The translations under genes were made by a program, and so were the position numbers. Shown here piece by piece: positions 52,558 to 61,451 of a DNA stretch of 64,000 nucleotides; within the stretch, counting starts at the first letter, position 1; each line of letters opens with the position of its first letter. Origin of the DNA: Streptomyces chattanoogensis (lineage in GTDB: Bacteria; Actinomycetota; Actinomycetes; Streptomycetales; Streptomycetaceae); assembly GCF_001294335.1 (NCBI RefSeq), contig NZ_LGKG01000164.1:26120-90119 (forward strand), written 5' to 3'. The notes beneath the pieces were generated by a model. That model saw only the letters and a list, made by a program, of their open reading frames with translations. It was not told the DNA's origin and ran no database searches.

Positions 52558-53745
52558 TCACTGTGCGCGGGGCGCGCGCGGCAGTTCGCCGGGGGTGTCG
52601 CTTGGGGTGTCGCGCGGGGTGGCTATCGGTACGTCGTCCTCGGCATCCTCGGCAGAATTTCCCGGGACGGACGGGGTGGCCGGAGCGGACGGAGTGGCCC
52701 GAGCGGCCGGAGCGGACGGAGTGGCCGGAGCGGACGGAGCAGTCAGGGGCGCCGAAGCAGCGGAGGAGAGACCGGGCACCGCCGGGGCTTCCGGAACATC
52801 GGGCGCGTCCGGAACACCCTGAACATCCAGTACGGACAGCATCCGATGAACGGACGGGGTGGCCGGAACGGCCAACTCCGTCGGCGGCGGCAGCGGCAGA
52901 GACACGTCGAGCAGCAACAGACCGGCGCCGGCGAGCGGCCCGGCCGGTCCCCACGCCGCGGGACCGCGGGACTCCGATCCGGCCATGAGGCCGGGCACGT
53001 CGGTCCGGTGGTGGCCCTCCGCCCCCGTGGGCGAGTCGGCAACGGTCTGGGAGGAAGCCGGCGAACGAACCCCGTCCTCCTCCATCTCCTCCGTATATAT
53101 GGAGGGAAGTGCGAACCCCAGAACTGCGAGCGTCGCCGCGGTGGACGCCACCGTCACCACCTGCGCACCGCTGGCCAGCCGGGGCCGGCCGCGCCAGCAG
53201 ATCCAGAAGCCGGTGGCGAGCGTCGCGCCGAGCGAGTTGCGCATCGTACGGCGGGCCCTGGCGAGCAGCGACTCGACCGTCCGGTAGCTCAGCCCCATCT
53301 TCCGGGCGACCTGGCCGACGTCCAGGTCCTCCGATTTGAGCCAGAGTGCCTCCGCCTGCCGTGCCGGCAGTTCGCCGCTCCGGTTCGCCAGCCACTTGGC
53401 CTCGGCGCGATCGCACACCGCTTCGTCGACTGGGGCGATGGGGTGCGGGGTCAGCATCGAGCGGGTGCCGACCTCGGCTTCACGTTTGACCTGGCGGTAC
53501 CGGTCGACGCACAGACGCATGGTCACGGTCGTGAGCCACGCCCCAAGCCGCTCGTCCTCGACGTGCGGATTCTCCAGGGCGCGCACCATCGCCTCGTGTA
53601 CGGCGTCCTCCGCGTCCTCGACGCTCATGGACCGCCTGCGCGCGACCCTCAGCAGATGCTCGCGATGGCTCCACATACGCTGCCAGCGCTCGTCCGGGCA
53701 GCCATGCGGTCGCCCCGAATATACGGACTGCGGATCAGTCGCCAT
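52558..53745 (-). CDS. Sigma-70-family (ECF-like) protein with membrane helix and Pro/Ala/Ser-rich tail
   Basis: A 395-residue protein from ATG 53745 behind GAGGAGG. Region 2 (about 20-90) includes LLRVARRRSMSVEDAEDAVH and WLTTVTMRLCVDRYRQVKRE. Region 4 (about 130-180) contains LPARQAEALWLKSEDLDVGQ and ARKMGLSYRTVESLLARARR. After region 4 comes a probable membrane helix (VVTVASTAATLAVLGFALPS), then about 170 residues rich in Pro, Ala, Ser and Val with imperfect PSAPATP repeats. Typical ECF factors end after region 4, so this fused tail is notable; it could place the sigma domain at the membrane as its own sensor. No anti-sigma gene is adjacent. Confidence 0.85.
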   Translation of the reverse strand: MATDPQSVYSGRPHGCPDERWQRMWSHREHLLRVARRRSMSVEDAEDAVHEAMVRALENPHVEDERLGAWLTTVTMRLCVDRYRQVKREAEVGTRSMLTPHPIAPVDEAVCDRAEAKWLANRSGELPARQAEALWLKSEDLDVGQVARKMGLSYRTVESLLARARRTMRNSLGATLATGFWICWRGRPRLASGAQVVTVASTAATLAVLGFALPSIYTEEMEEDGVRSPASSQTVADSPTGAEGHHRTDVPGLMAGSESRGPAAWGPAGPLAGAGLLLLDVSLPLPPPTELAVPATPSVHRMLSVLDVQGVPDAPDVPEAPAVPGLSSAASAPLTAPSAPATPSAPAARATPSAPATPSVPGNSAEDAEDDVPIATPRDTPSDTPGELPRAPRAQ

Positions 53746-53929
53746 CAGGCCTCCTCGCACCGTTTCGAAAGACTGCCCCCTCGCAAGAGCCGTCCATACC
53801 CCCCGGTAGGTGGCCGCCGACATTACCGGCAGGTACACCGTGGCGGGAGGGGGGACCGTGGCCGAATGACTGCGAAGCCAGTCACGATTCAGTTGCGTTT
53901 CGATCCACTCAGTAGCGTTACTCTCCACG

Positions 53930-54049
53930 AATCCGGATGCCGAGCCGGCGGAGATCGCCGCGACCGTCGCCTTCCTGGCCTCTCCCGAGGCCCGCTACAT
54001 CACGGGCGAGTCCCGCAACAACATTGGAGGCGCTGTACTCGGGCACTGA
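53930..54049 (+). pseudogene. Short-chain dehydrogenase, C-terminal fragment
   Basis: The plus strand encodes PAEIAATVAFLASPEARYIT then GESRNNIGGAVLGH and a stop at 54049. This is the standard SDR C-terminus (P-x-E-I-A-x-x-V-x-F-L-A-S, Y-I-T-G-x-x-x-x-x-x-G-G). Nothing of the first 200 residues remains. The fragment starts right at the left edge of the sigma gene's upstream region. Confidence 0.65.
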
Positions 54050-54470
54050 CGGAGCCATCCAGCCCCGGACACCCAAGAGCTGGGGACGGTACAGCCAGTC
54101 ACGAATGGAGCCAGGACCTCAAGGCAGCCACGTCACGGTGCCACGCCCGGGCGTCTGGGTGGGCTCACCCCACCCCCCTCGTACTCGTCTCCGCGTCCTG
54201 TCCGGCATCACGGAAGGGGTTGGACTCGTCCCCCACGACGGGCCCGCCCTTCCGCCCGCGCCCGACGTTCCTTGCCAGTGGTCGTACTGGCTGGGGTGGA
54301 TGCTGCGGGGCCGCATGTCAGGCCAGCGTACGGGGACGCTGTTCACCAGCATCGGCGGTGGCTCTGTCTGGAGTTCGCCCAGGAGAGCCGGCAAGCCGGC
54401 CTTCGCGGGATATTCCGTCACCCCACGCACTGCATTTCGTCGTCCGGCGTATGGGTGGCGAGGACGCATG
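54050..54470. other. Gene-poor stretch, no supported feature
   Basis: About 420 bp between the SDR fragment and the end of the caspase/WD40 gene. Short frames exist on both strands (for example one with HPTHCISSSGVWVARTH) but lack starts and recognisable motifs. It may contain further decayed material. Confidence 0.35.
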
Positions 54471-56486
54471 CTATTCCAGCTGCCACAGCCGCACCGTGCG
54501 ATCCGCGCTGCTGGTGGCGAGGAGTTTGCCATCCGGGCTGAACGCCACCGACAAGACGGAGCCGGTGTGGCCGGCGAGGGGCTTACCCAGCCGCTTTTGG
54601 ATGGTCACATCCCACAGCAGCACTGTGTGATCCTTGCCGCCCGTGGCGAGGAGTTTGCCATCCGGGCTGAACGCCACTGACGAGACGGGACCGGTGTGGC
54701 CGGTGAGGGGCTTGCCCAGCCGTTTATGAGTGGTCACCTCCCACAGCCGGGCCGTGCCATCCCAGCTGCTGGTGGCGAGAAGTTTCCCGTCCGGGCTGAA
54801 CGCCACCGACAAGACGGGACTGGTGTGGCCGGTGAGGGGCTTGCCCAGCTGACTGTGGGTGGTCACGTCCCACAGCAGCACTGTTTCATCGTTGCTGCCC
54901 GTGGCGAGGATTTTGCCATCTGGACTGAAATCCACCGACCAGACGAAGAGGGCGTGGCCGACGAGGGGCTTGCCCAGTTGCTTGCGTGTGGCCACATCCC
55001 ACAAGGAGGCTCCGTACGCGGATGCGCTCGCGTCGCCCTTCGCGTCGCTGGTGGCGAGGAGTTTGCCATCCGGGCTGAACGCCACCGACAAGACGGCTTC
55101 CGCATAGCCGGTGAGTGGCCGGCCCTGTGTGCGGGTGCTTACATCCCACAACTGCACTACTCGCCCGAAGCCGCTACTGGCAATTAACTCGCCGTCCGGG
55201 CTGAACGCCACTGAACTGATGACGCCGGTGGGGTCGGTGAGTGGCTTGCCGAACTGCTTGCGAGCGCCCACGTGCCATAGTCGCAGTGTGTCACCGCTGC
55301 CGGTGGCGAGGAGTTTGCCGTCCGGGCTGAACGCCACTGACGAGACTGTATCGGGATGGCCGGTGAGTGCATCGAGTGCCTGGACTTCGGGGGCGGAGCG
55401 GGTGTTTGGCGTGGGCCGAGGGCTGGTTGGTATCTGGCTGGTGATTTCGGGACCACCGATGTCCGTAGGATCATCGTCGCCCTTGGACTCGTCCCAGGTG
55501 GCCAGGATTCCAGCGGACATGCCGCCCAGGGCGGTGATGACGGCGCCTGCCATAACGAAGGTGCGTCGTCGGAGCATCGGCCGGGGGCTTGCATTGCCGG
55601 AAAGCCGGTCCTGACTGGGGCGCTCGGCCGCTCGCGGAGCCGAAGACGTGACCGCGGGTGGGGCGGCAGGCTTCGTGGTCGGTTCAGGGCACGGCGGGTG
55701 ATGGGCACGGTTGTGGACCCATGGCCGTACAGCCGCCGCGTTGTGGCCGAACTGCTGGGGCAGGGGCCGGCCGCGCCGCTGGAGCCGGAGGCGTACGCGC
55801 CGCCAGATGTCGTCGATGCTGAGCGTAGGCCCCGCTTCGGAGATGCCGTGTTCCAGAACGTGGATCAGCTCGCCCGTGAAGTCCGGGTACCTGCCGGGCG
55901 GCGTGAACGAGCGTTCCGTCCGGGCCGCGGAGGTCAGCACACAACTGCCGTAGTCGCCCTCATCACCTATGCCGTCTTCGTCGTCCTCTTGCTCGTCCAG
56001 CAGCCGCGCCAGACTGGGACGGTCCACAACGGAGACGTCGCCCCCCATGCTGATCGCAAGACCGCTGAAGCAACAGTCCAGCACCGTGATGCGGCGGCTG
56101 GCACGGTGTCCGGCTCCGGTGATCACGCGGCGCAGCGTTGGATACGCCAGGGTTCCGATCTCAAGGTGCTCATCGTCGGCATCCGACAACGCCAGGTACA
56201 GCTGTTCGCCGCCTCGGTCACGCAGTCCGTGCCCGGCGAAGTACACGATGAGGGTGTCGGTCGCGGTCTCGCCGGCGTCCCGGACTGCTTCGAGTACCTC
56301 GTTGGCGGATGCCTGCGCGTGGAGAAGGGTGACGTTACGGCGAGGCAGGCCCCAGACCTGGGGATCGCGCAATAGCTGCGCCAGCCTGCGGGCCCCGAGT
56401 CGCACACCGGGCAGGGGATCCAGCTGCCGATAGTCGTGCACACCGATGAGTACGGCGCGGCTCGCTCGTGGATCAGGCAGCGCCAC
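54471..56486 (-). CDS. Caspase-family (metacaspase-like) protease fused to seven WD40 repeats
   Basis: A 671-residue protein. The N-terminal peptidase C14 domain (about 1-250) has catalytic His86 in VYFAGHGLRD and the cysteine in VLDCCFSG (C139, or C138). A Pro-rich linker and one membrane helix (about 307-331, TFVMAGAVITALGGMSAGIL) lead to a seven-bladed beta-propeller (about 372-671) made of near-identical units with VAFSPDGKLLATG and TVRLWD-type ends. Caspase-WD40 fusions in actinobacteria are linked to regulated cell death or conflict systems: the propeller senses a ligand and the protease is the effector. The gene overlaps the upstream EACC1-like gene by 14 bp. Confidence 0.92.
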   Translation of the reverse strand: MALPDPRASRAVLIGVHDYRQLDPLPGVRLGARRLAQLLRDPQVWGLPRRNVTLLHAQASANEVLEAVRDAGETATDTLIVYFAGHGLRDRGGEQLYLALSDADDEHLEIGTLAYPTLRRVITGAGHRASRRITVLDCCFSGLAISMGGDVSVVDRPSLARLLDEQEDDEDGIGDEGDYGSCVLTSAARTERSFTPPGRYPDFTGELIHVLEHGISEAGPTLSIDDIWRRVRLRLQRRGRPLPQQFGHNAAAVRPWVHNRAHHPPCPEPTTKPAAPPAVTSSAPRAAERPSQDRLSGNASPRPMLRRRTFVMAGAVITALGGMSAGILATWDESKGDDDPTDIGGPEITSQIPTSPRPTPNTRSAPEVQALDALTGHPDTVSSVAFSPDGKLLATGSGDTLRLWHVGARKQFGKPLTDPTGVISSVAFSPDGELIASSGFGRVVQLWDVSTRTQGRPLTGYAEAVLSVAFSPDGKLLATSDAKGDASASAYGASLWDVATRKQLGKPLVGHALFVWSVDFSPDGKILATGSNDETVLLWDVTTHSQLGKPLTGHTSPVLSVAFSPDGKLLATSSWDGTARLWEVTTHKRLGKPLTGHTGPVSSVAFSPDGKLLATGGKDHTVLLWDVTIQKRLGKPLAGHTGSVLSVAFSPDGKLLATSSADRTVRLWQLE
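54480..55370 (-). repeat. Tandem WD40-coding repeats with high nucleotide identity
   Basis: Seven repeats of roughly 125-150 bp in the caspase gene. Segments such as GGCGAGGAGTTTGCCATCCG recur almost unchanged, and several blades are near-identical at the DNA level. This suggests recent duplication or gene conversion, and the number of units could change by recombination. Confidence 0.85.
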
Positions 56487-56943
56487 CGCCTGGTTCCCCT
56501 TCCTGGGGCGCGTTTGCCGCTGGCGGCACGACCGGTGGCGCTGACGAAATGCGGGAGGTCTCCTCGTCTGCTGCCTGCGCGGCGTTCAACGCCCGCACGA
56601 CCCGGGCGGCATCCTCCGCCGTGCCCTCCTCGACGATGACGCGGCTCTCGCCGTGCTCCACGATCAGTCGCGCGGCTGACCGCACCCGACGCGGCAGCGA
56701 GGCGCGGAAGTGACCGTAGACCATGATCAGATCTGTGGCCAACGAGCCGGAGGCGACAGCCAGACTGATCCAGCTCACGAGGTCTCCCGACATCCCCCCG
56801 TCACTCGGCGACGAGCGGCCCCGCCGTATATCGGCGTGCCGACCGAGCCGACGATCCTCGACAAGCCAATCCGCGAACGCCCCGGTCCAGCCCGAAGGGT
56901 CGCCCGGGACTTCGGCGTGCGCCACCCTGACCCGCAGTTCCAT
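56473..56943 (-). CDS. EACC1-like protein (effector-associated constant component)
   Basis: A 156-residue protein from ATG 56943. The start LRVRVAHAEVPGDPSGWTGA, then WLVEDRRLGRHADI, matches the beginning of the EACC1 domain described in actinobacterial conflict systems. It continues with an apolar helix (VSWISLAVASGSLATDLIMV) and a final strand/helix unit, SRVIVEEGTAEDAARVVRAL. The tail is Pro/Ala-rich. It overlaps the caspase-WD40 gene by 14 bp, so the two are made together. EACC1 is thought to couple sensors to effectors such as caspases; its biochemistry is not settled. No ribosome site of normal strength is seen. Confidence 0.75.
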   Translation of the reverse strand: MELRVRVAHAEVPGDPSGWTGAFADWLVEDRRLGRHADIRRGRSSPSDGGMSGDLVSWISLAVASGSLATDLIMVYGHFRASLPRRVRSAARLIVEHGESRVIVEEGTAEDAARVVRALNAAQAADEETSRISSAPPVVPPAANAPQEGEPGGGAA

Positions 56944-57167
56944 GTGCCGTGGCCCCCTGGTCTTCTCGGCGTCGCGCTGAACCAGAGTGCAGACGCCCGC
57001 CCACTACGCGGCGCAAGCGCTCCGCGGCGGCCCCAAGCGTAGGGTGAAGCGTAATGTCATGTCCCGGTATCTGCGCGAAAGAGCTGCCTCACACGAGATG
57101 ACCTTTGGGTGCGGCTCGTTTCGAGTCGGGTGCCGATCAGGTACGGGGGATGTATTCACCCTGGTCA

Positions 57168-58020
57168 TCACCCTGGTCGGCTGCTGGTAGCGGGAAGAAC
57201 CAGGTTGACGGGCAGCCGGGCCGCGGCCCGGTCGTCAACCCGCGGGCCCTTTGCCCGGTCACCGCAGGACAGCTTCTGCCAGGCATCCGCTGGGGCATCT
57301 TCGATGAGCTGATCGATGCGCCGGATCCCGGCCAGGGACTTGATCTGCTGTGACTTGGGTACCGCCACGACGTCACCGAGGCCGAGCTGTTCGAGTAGTC
57401 GGCGGAAGTGCCAGTCCTGCCCGTAGGCCTCGTCCGCGGTGACCCAAGCGGCGGGCAGGCCCGCGGTGATGCAGCGGCGGACGATGTCCCGGGCCAGTCC
57501 CCCTCGGTGGCAAAGCCCCGCTCATCGAGGATCTTCGCTGCTTGGCACCGCTCACGGTCGGATGTCCAGGATTTGGGCAGATAGAGCTCCCGATCGACCA
57601 ATGCCCGGCCCGAGCTGGTGGCGTAGGCGGCGAAGTCCCCGATCCGACAGTTGTCGATCTTTCCCGACTTTCCCGAGGTACCCGTGTACGGACGTCCCAC
57701 CCTGGCCGACGCGGTGCCTTTCTTGATGAACCCGGTGTGATCGAGAATCAGCACACCACCCGGGCCAAGACGCTCACCGACGTAAGCACGGGCATCGTCA
57801 CACAGGGCATCCGCGTCCCAGACACTGCTGTTCAAAAGCCGCTCAAAGCCATCCGGCGTGCGGTGACCACACCCATTCGGCAAGCTGCCGGCCCATTCCT
57901 GCGTGCCGCCTGCCCCAGCAGGCCACGGACGTAGTCGCGCATCCGCCACCTCAGATCCACCCGAGCGAACCGGCCCGCGCCACCCGAGCAAACACCGACT
58001 CCAACTCCCCGGTCCAGCAA
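57168..58020 (-). pseudogene. IS701-family transposase, degraded
   Basis: Pieces of a DDE transposase lie in three reverse frames. RWRMRDYVRGLLGQAARRNG (near 57950) is the N-terminus, followed by GHRTPDGFERLLNSSVWDAD, LGPGGVLILDHTGFIKKGTA and YLPKSWTSDRERCQAAKILD. After a shift comes AVPKSQQIKSLAGIRRIDQL, ending LPVNLVLPATSS. At least two frameshifts break the frame, and the C-terminal third is missing. No terminal inverted repeats were identified. This is a dead insertion-sequence copy next to the EACC1-caspase pair. Confidence 0.8.
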
Positions 58021-58315
58021 CCGACTTCAGCCATCCGACTTCAGCCATCCCTCCCATTCCAGGACAGCGACAGACACCAGCTCAGGACGCGAAGCGTCAC
58101 TGAAGCACCAAGCCTGTGTCGCGTCACCGACACAGGCGGAGTGATCAGCACCACAGCGCCAGGTCGAACTGTCGCTTTGTGTTAGTCTCAAACGTTTGCG
58201 CGATCGTGGCGGCTGGCGATTCCGTCCATCCGGTTCCCCCTGTTCCTCGGCCGCTCGTCGGCTGCTCATTCCTGCCGGGCCTTCCTCGGTACGTTCCCCA
58301 TGCGGAAGGCTCTTC

Positions 58316-59731
58316 ATGAACCACCCGGACCGCCTCGGCACCTCGCGAGGCGACCTTTCCCAGCCAGAGCCCCCCACCCCGACGGCGTCCCCGGTCGCCT
58401 CCTTCGCCGACCTGGAGCTGCCGGCCGAGGTGCTGCGAACGCTCACCGAGCTCGGCGTGCGCGAGCCCTTCCCGATCCAGGCAGCCACGCTGCCCAACGC
58501 CCTCGCGGGACGAGACGTCCTGGGGCGCGGGCGCACGGGATCGGGCAAGACGCTCGCTTTCGGCCTGCCGCTGCTCGCACGCACGGCCGGGCGGCGCGCG
58601 GAGCCGAAGCAGCCCCTCGCCCTGATCCTGGTACCTACCCGGGAGCTGGCCCAACAGGTATCCGAGGCGCTCACGCCGTATGCCGACGCGCTCCGGCTGC
58701 GGATGGCCACGGTCGTCGGCGGCATGTCGATCGGCCGGCAGGCCGCTGCGCTGCGCGACGGGGCCGAGGTCGTCGTCGCCACACCTGGCCGCCTGCACGA
58801 CCTCATCGAGCGCAGGGCCTGCCGCCTGGGACGGGTACGGATCACCGTCCTCGACGAGGCCGACCAGATGTGCGACATGGGCTTCCTGCCGCAAGTCACC
58901 GAGGTGCTCGACCAGGTGCGCCCCGACGGCCAGCGGATGCTGTTCTCGGCCACCCTGGACCGCGACGTCGACCACCTGGTCCGCCGCTACCTCCACGACC
59001 CCGTTGTCCACTCGGTCGACCCCTCCGCGGGCGCGGTCACGACGATGGACCACCATGTACTGGTCGTCCACGGCCCCGACCGGTACGCCGTCACCACGGA
59101 GATCGCCGCCCGTGACGGCCGCGTACTGCTGTTCCTGGACACCAAGCACGCGGTCGACCAGCTCACCCGGCATCTGCGGGCCAGCGGAGTGCACGCCGCG
59201 GCCCTGCACAGCGGCAAGTCCCAGCCGCAGCGCACACGGACCCTCGCGCAGTTCAAGAACGGCCAGATCACCGTTCTGGTGGCCACCAATGTCGCGGCCC
59301 GTGGCCTGCATGTCGACGATCTCGATCTCGTGGTGAACGTCGACCCGCCCACCGACCCCAAGGACTACCTGCACCGCGCGGGCCGCACCGCCCGGGCCGG
59401 TGAGTCCGGCAGCGTCGTCACACTGGTGCTGTCGGGCCAGCGCCGCGAGATGAGCCGGCTGATGGCCGGGGCCGGCATCGAGCCGACGATCACCAAGGTG
59501 CGCTCCGGCGAGGCGGAGCTGAGCCGGATCACCGGGGCCAAGGCCCCCTCCGGCACCCCGCTCGACGGCGGGCCCGCCGCGCCCCGGGCCAAGAACACCA
59601 ACGCCCCCTTCCGCGGCCTGGGCACCAGCAAGGACGCCTCCCGCGGCACCGGCGGCAAGTCCCGCAAGGCCAACGAGGCCCGCAAGCTCGCCGAGGCCCG
59701 CAAGGCGGCCCGGGTGCGCCGCGGCAACTGA
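58316..59731 (+). CDS. DEAD-box ATP-dependent RNA helicase
   Basis: A 471-residue helicase from ATG 58316 behind GGAAGG. The ordered motifs are the Q motif FADLELPAEVLRTL with FPIQAATLP, motif I GRTGSGKTLAFGLPLL, Ia VPTRELAQQV, Ib TPGRL, II VLDEADQM (DEAD), III FSATL, IV VLLFLDTK, V VATNVAARGLHVDDL, and VI HRAGRTARAG. The tail is basic and low-complexity (GKSRKANEARKLAEARKAAR), usual for RNA binding in cold-shock or ribosome-assembly helicases. It unwinds RNA duplexes with ATP. The 120-bp leader contains the palindrome CAAACGTTTG (58189-58198) beside a possible -10 TTAGTCT, so a long 5' UTR is likely. Confidence 0.95.
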   Translation: MNHPDRLGTSRGDLSQPEPPTPTASPVASFADLELPAEVLRTLTELGVREPFPIQAATLPNALAGRDVLGRGRTGSGKTLAFGLPLLARTAGRRAEPKQPLALILVPTRELAQQVSEALTPYADALRLRMATVVGGMSIGRQAAALRDGAEVVVATPGRLHDLIERRACRLGRVRITVLDEADQMCDMGFLPQVTEVLDQVRPDGQRMLFSATLDRDVDHLVRRYLHDPVVHSVDPSAGAVTTMDHHVLVVHGPDRYAVTTEIAARDGRVLLFLDTKHAVDQLTRHLRASGVHAAALHSGKSQPQRTRTLAQFKNGQITVLVATNVAARGLHVDDLDLVVNVDPPTDPKDYLHRAGRTARAGESGSVVTLVLSGQRREMSRLMAGAGIEPTITKVRSGEAELSRITGAKAPSGTPLDGGPAAPRAKNTNAPFRGLGTSKDASRGTGGKSRKANEARKLAEARKAARVRRGN

Positions 59732-59995
59732 GAGCCGCTGCCCTGATCCGCAGCAGCCACCTCCCGACCCGTCTGGGCCGATCGCAAAGGCTCGCCGACC
59801 TCACGGCCGTCACAGGCGCCGGGGCGTATCTGTGCGGGGCGGGCGCGATGCGGTACCGGGAGAAGGATCTCTGCATTGACCGCGGCATCACCTCACTCCG
59901 TTCATTACGCCCACCATTGGCACCGGGCGGGCCGGGCGGGAGGTCAGCCTCGCCACCAGGACCGGCGAGAACAACACTCTGACGCCAGGCGTGTG

Positions 59996-60907
59996 TCACC
60001 TGCCGAGCAGCGACCTCAGCACGGCCACGTACTCGGAGCCGGTGTTGAGCGGTGCGTACTTGGGCGGATCGGCCGGGCCAGTGAGGGCATCCAGCGGAGC
60101 GACCACTACACCGTAGTCAGGCCGGTGCTTGTACTGGATCGACATCCGGTCGCAGCGCACCGCGGTTACCCGGTGCGGGGCCGCCCGGTACAGCCCGTTC
60201 GACCAGCGCTGCACGTAGTCAGCGAGGAAGAGGAAAAGGGCACCCGGTACGGTGGGAACCTCCTGCCACGTCCCGTCGGGATTGCGGACGTCCAGGCCCG
60301 GTTCATCCTGGTCGAGGATGGTCAGCAGAGATAGGTCGACGTGCGGCGACATCGCGTAGTCGACTTTGGAGCCGACGTCAGACGGATGGCTTGCGCCGTA
60401 ATAGTTGAGTCCCAGCCGGTGCAAGGGCCTGCCCAGGTAGCCCTTGAAGAAGTCCTCCTCCAGCCCCAGGCCCAGGGCGCAAGCAGCGAGAATTCCGTCA
60501 CCCAGGTGGGTCAAGTGGCGGAAGAGCTCCAGGGACTTCGGGAAGTGTTCGTGGTAGAAGTCCACGGACTCCGGCAAGGCGAGTTCGTGGGTGGTGTTGC
60601 CGAGCCGGTACTGCTCGCAAGCCTCGGTTCCGCTGTGGGTGCGGCTCTTTTCCCTGCCGAGTCCGCGGTATCCCAGAAACTGGGACTTCTCAGAAGCCTC
60701 GTACTTGCCCTTCTCCTCCACAGGCAGCCGGTAGAAGAGCTGTGTTTCCGAGTAGACCTCCCCAATCAAGTCGGTGGGGATACCGTGATCGTGGACGAAG
60801 AAGAAACCTTCGTGCCTACAGGCGTCACCCATCTCGGCAGCGACAGCCGTCTTCTCCTTGAGGGTCCACCCGGCCACGTGCCCTGGTAACTGTACGTGCG
60901 GTATCAC
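59996..60907 (-). CDS. Isopenicillin-N-synthase-type 2-oxoglutarate/Fe(II) oxygenase
   Basis: A 303-residue enzyme from GTG 60907 behind GAGGA. The N-terminal DIOX_N region contains EGFFFVHDHGIPTDLIGEVY. The jelly roll carries the iron ligands H189 and D191 (SPHVDLSLLT) and H245 (APHRVTAV), followed by DRMSIQY with the R-x-S motif that binds 2-oxoglutarate. This set is complete, so the enzyme should be active. It probably hydroxylates or desaturates a small molecule in specialised or amino-acid metabolism. There is no neighbouring pathway gene to suggest the substrate. It is convergent with the helicase, separated by about 260 bp that hold no gene. Confidence 0.92.
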   Translation of the reverse strand: MIPHVQLPGHVAGWTLKEKTAVAAEMGDACRHEGFFFVHDHGIPTDLIGEVYSETQLFYRLPVEEKGKYEASEKSQFLGYRGLGREKSRTHSGTEACEQYRLGNTTHELALPESVDFYHEHFPKSLELFRHLTHLGDGILAACALGLGLEEDFFKGYLGRPLHRLGLNYYGASHPSDVGSKVDYAMSPHVDLSLLTILDQDEPGLDVRNPDGTWQEVPTVPGALFLFLADYVQRWSNGLYRAAPHRVTAVRCDRMSIQYKHRPDYGVVVAPLDALTGPADPPKYAPLNTGSEYVAVLRSLLGR

Positions 60908-61451
60908 TGCGTGTCCTCACTGTGGTCGCCGGTCGGGATGTGTCGAGCCGCCTCCAGGGTCTTCCGCCCCACACCCCCTCCCGCACGCCAGAACAGCTGG
61001 TAACACGCCCAAACAGTCGTATCCAGTACCGCAGAGAGCCGACCGGGAGACAACACCCCATGACCGCAAGAGCCTGAAGACACCTCCCATTCAGCCGTGC
61101 CATCCGTGACCGTCGTGTCGGTGGATCTGCGCTCGTCATCGGCCGAAAGCGCAGCTCATCAGGGGTGCGTCAAGAGCTGTGCGGTTCTCTTGAAGCCGGC
61201 TGCGGCACGGCATTTGATGGGGGATGTGAACAGCGCCTGGCTTCTTCTCGACCGTCCGCCTCATCCGGCGGGTCCGTGTCGTGCGCCACGCTGTCCGGAA
61301 ACGTCCGCCTCCAGCTGAGACGTTTCCCGCATCCCTACGGGGCGCTCTGACTTCATCCGGCGCCCCTTTTTCGTGCCCGTACGCCATCGCCCTGAGGGGC
61401 CAGTTCGGCGCACCCCATCCCTTTCCCTTCATCCCCTTCCTGGAATGGATC
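60908..61451. other. Intergenic region upstream of divergent oxygenase and SDR genes
   Basis: About 540 bp. No gene with coding character is seen; the short frames on both strands lack motifs and ribosome sites. The right part contains an inverted repeat (61299-61325) upstream of the SDR gene. Confidence 0.5.
61299..61325. promoter_or_regulatory. Inverted repeat upstream of the SDR gene
   Basis: AAACGTC (61299-61305) and GACGTTT (61319-61325) are perfect reverse complements separated by 13 bp, about 127 bp before the SDR start. It could be an operator for an unidentified regulator. Confidence 0.35.

Noticed and set aside
51517..54630. A 1037-residue plus-strand frame across mceG and the sigma gene
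   Set aside because: Covers two well-supported minus-strand genes and has shadow composition only.
60908..61451. Possible small genes in the oxygenase/SDR intergenic region
   Set aside because: No frame has a ribosome site, conserved motif or consistent GC3 pattern.
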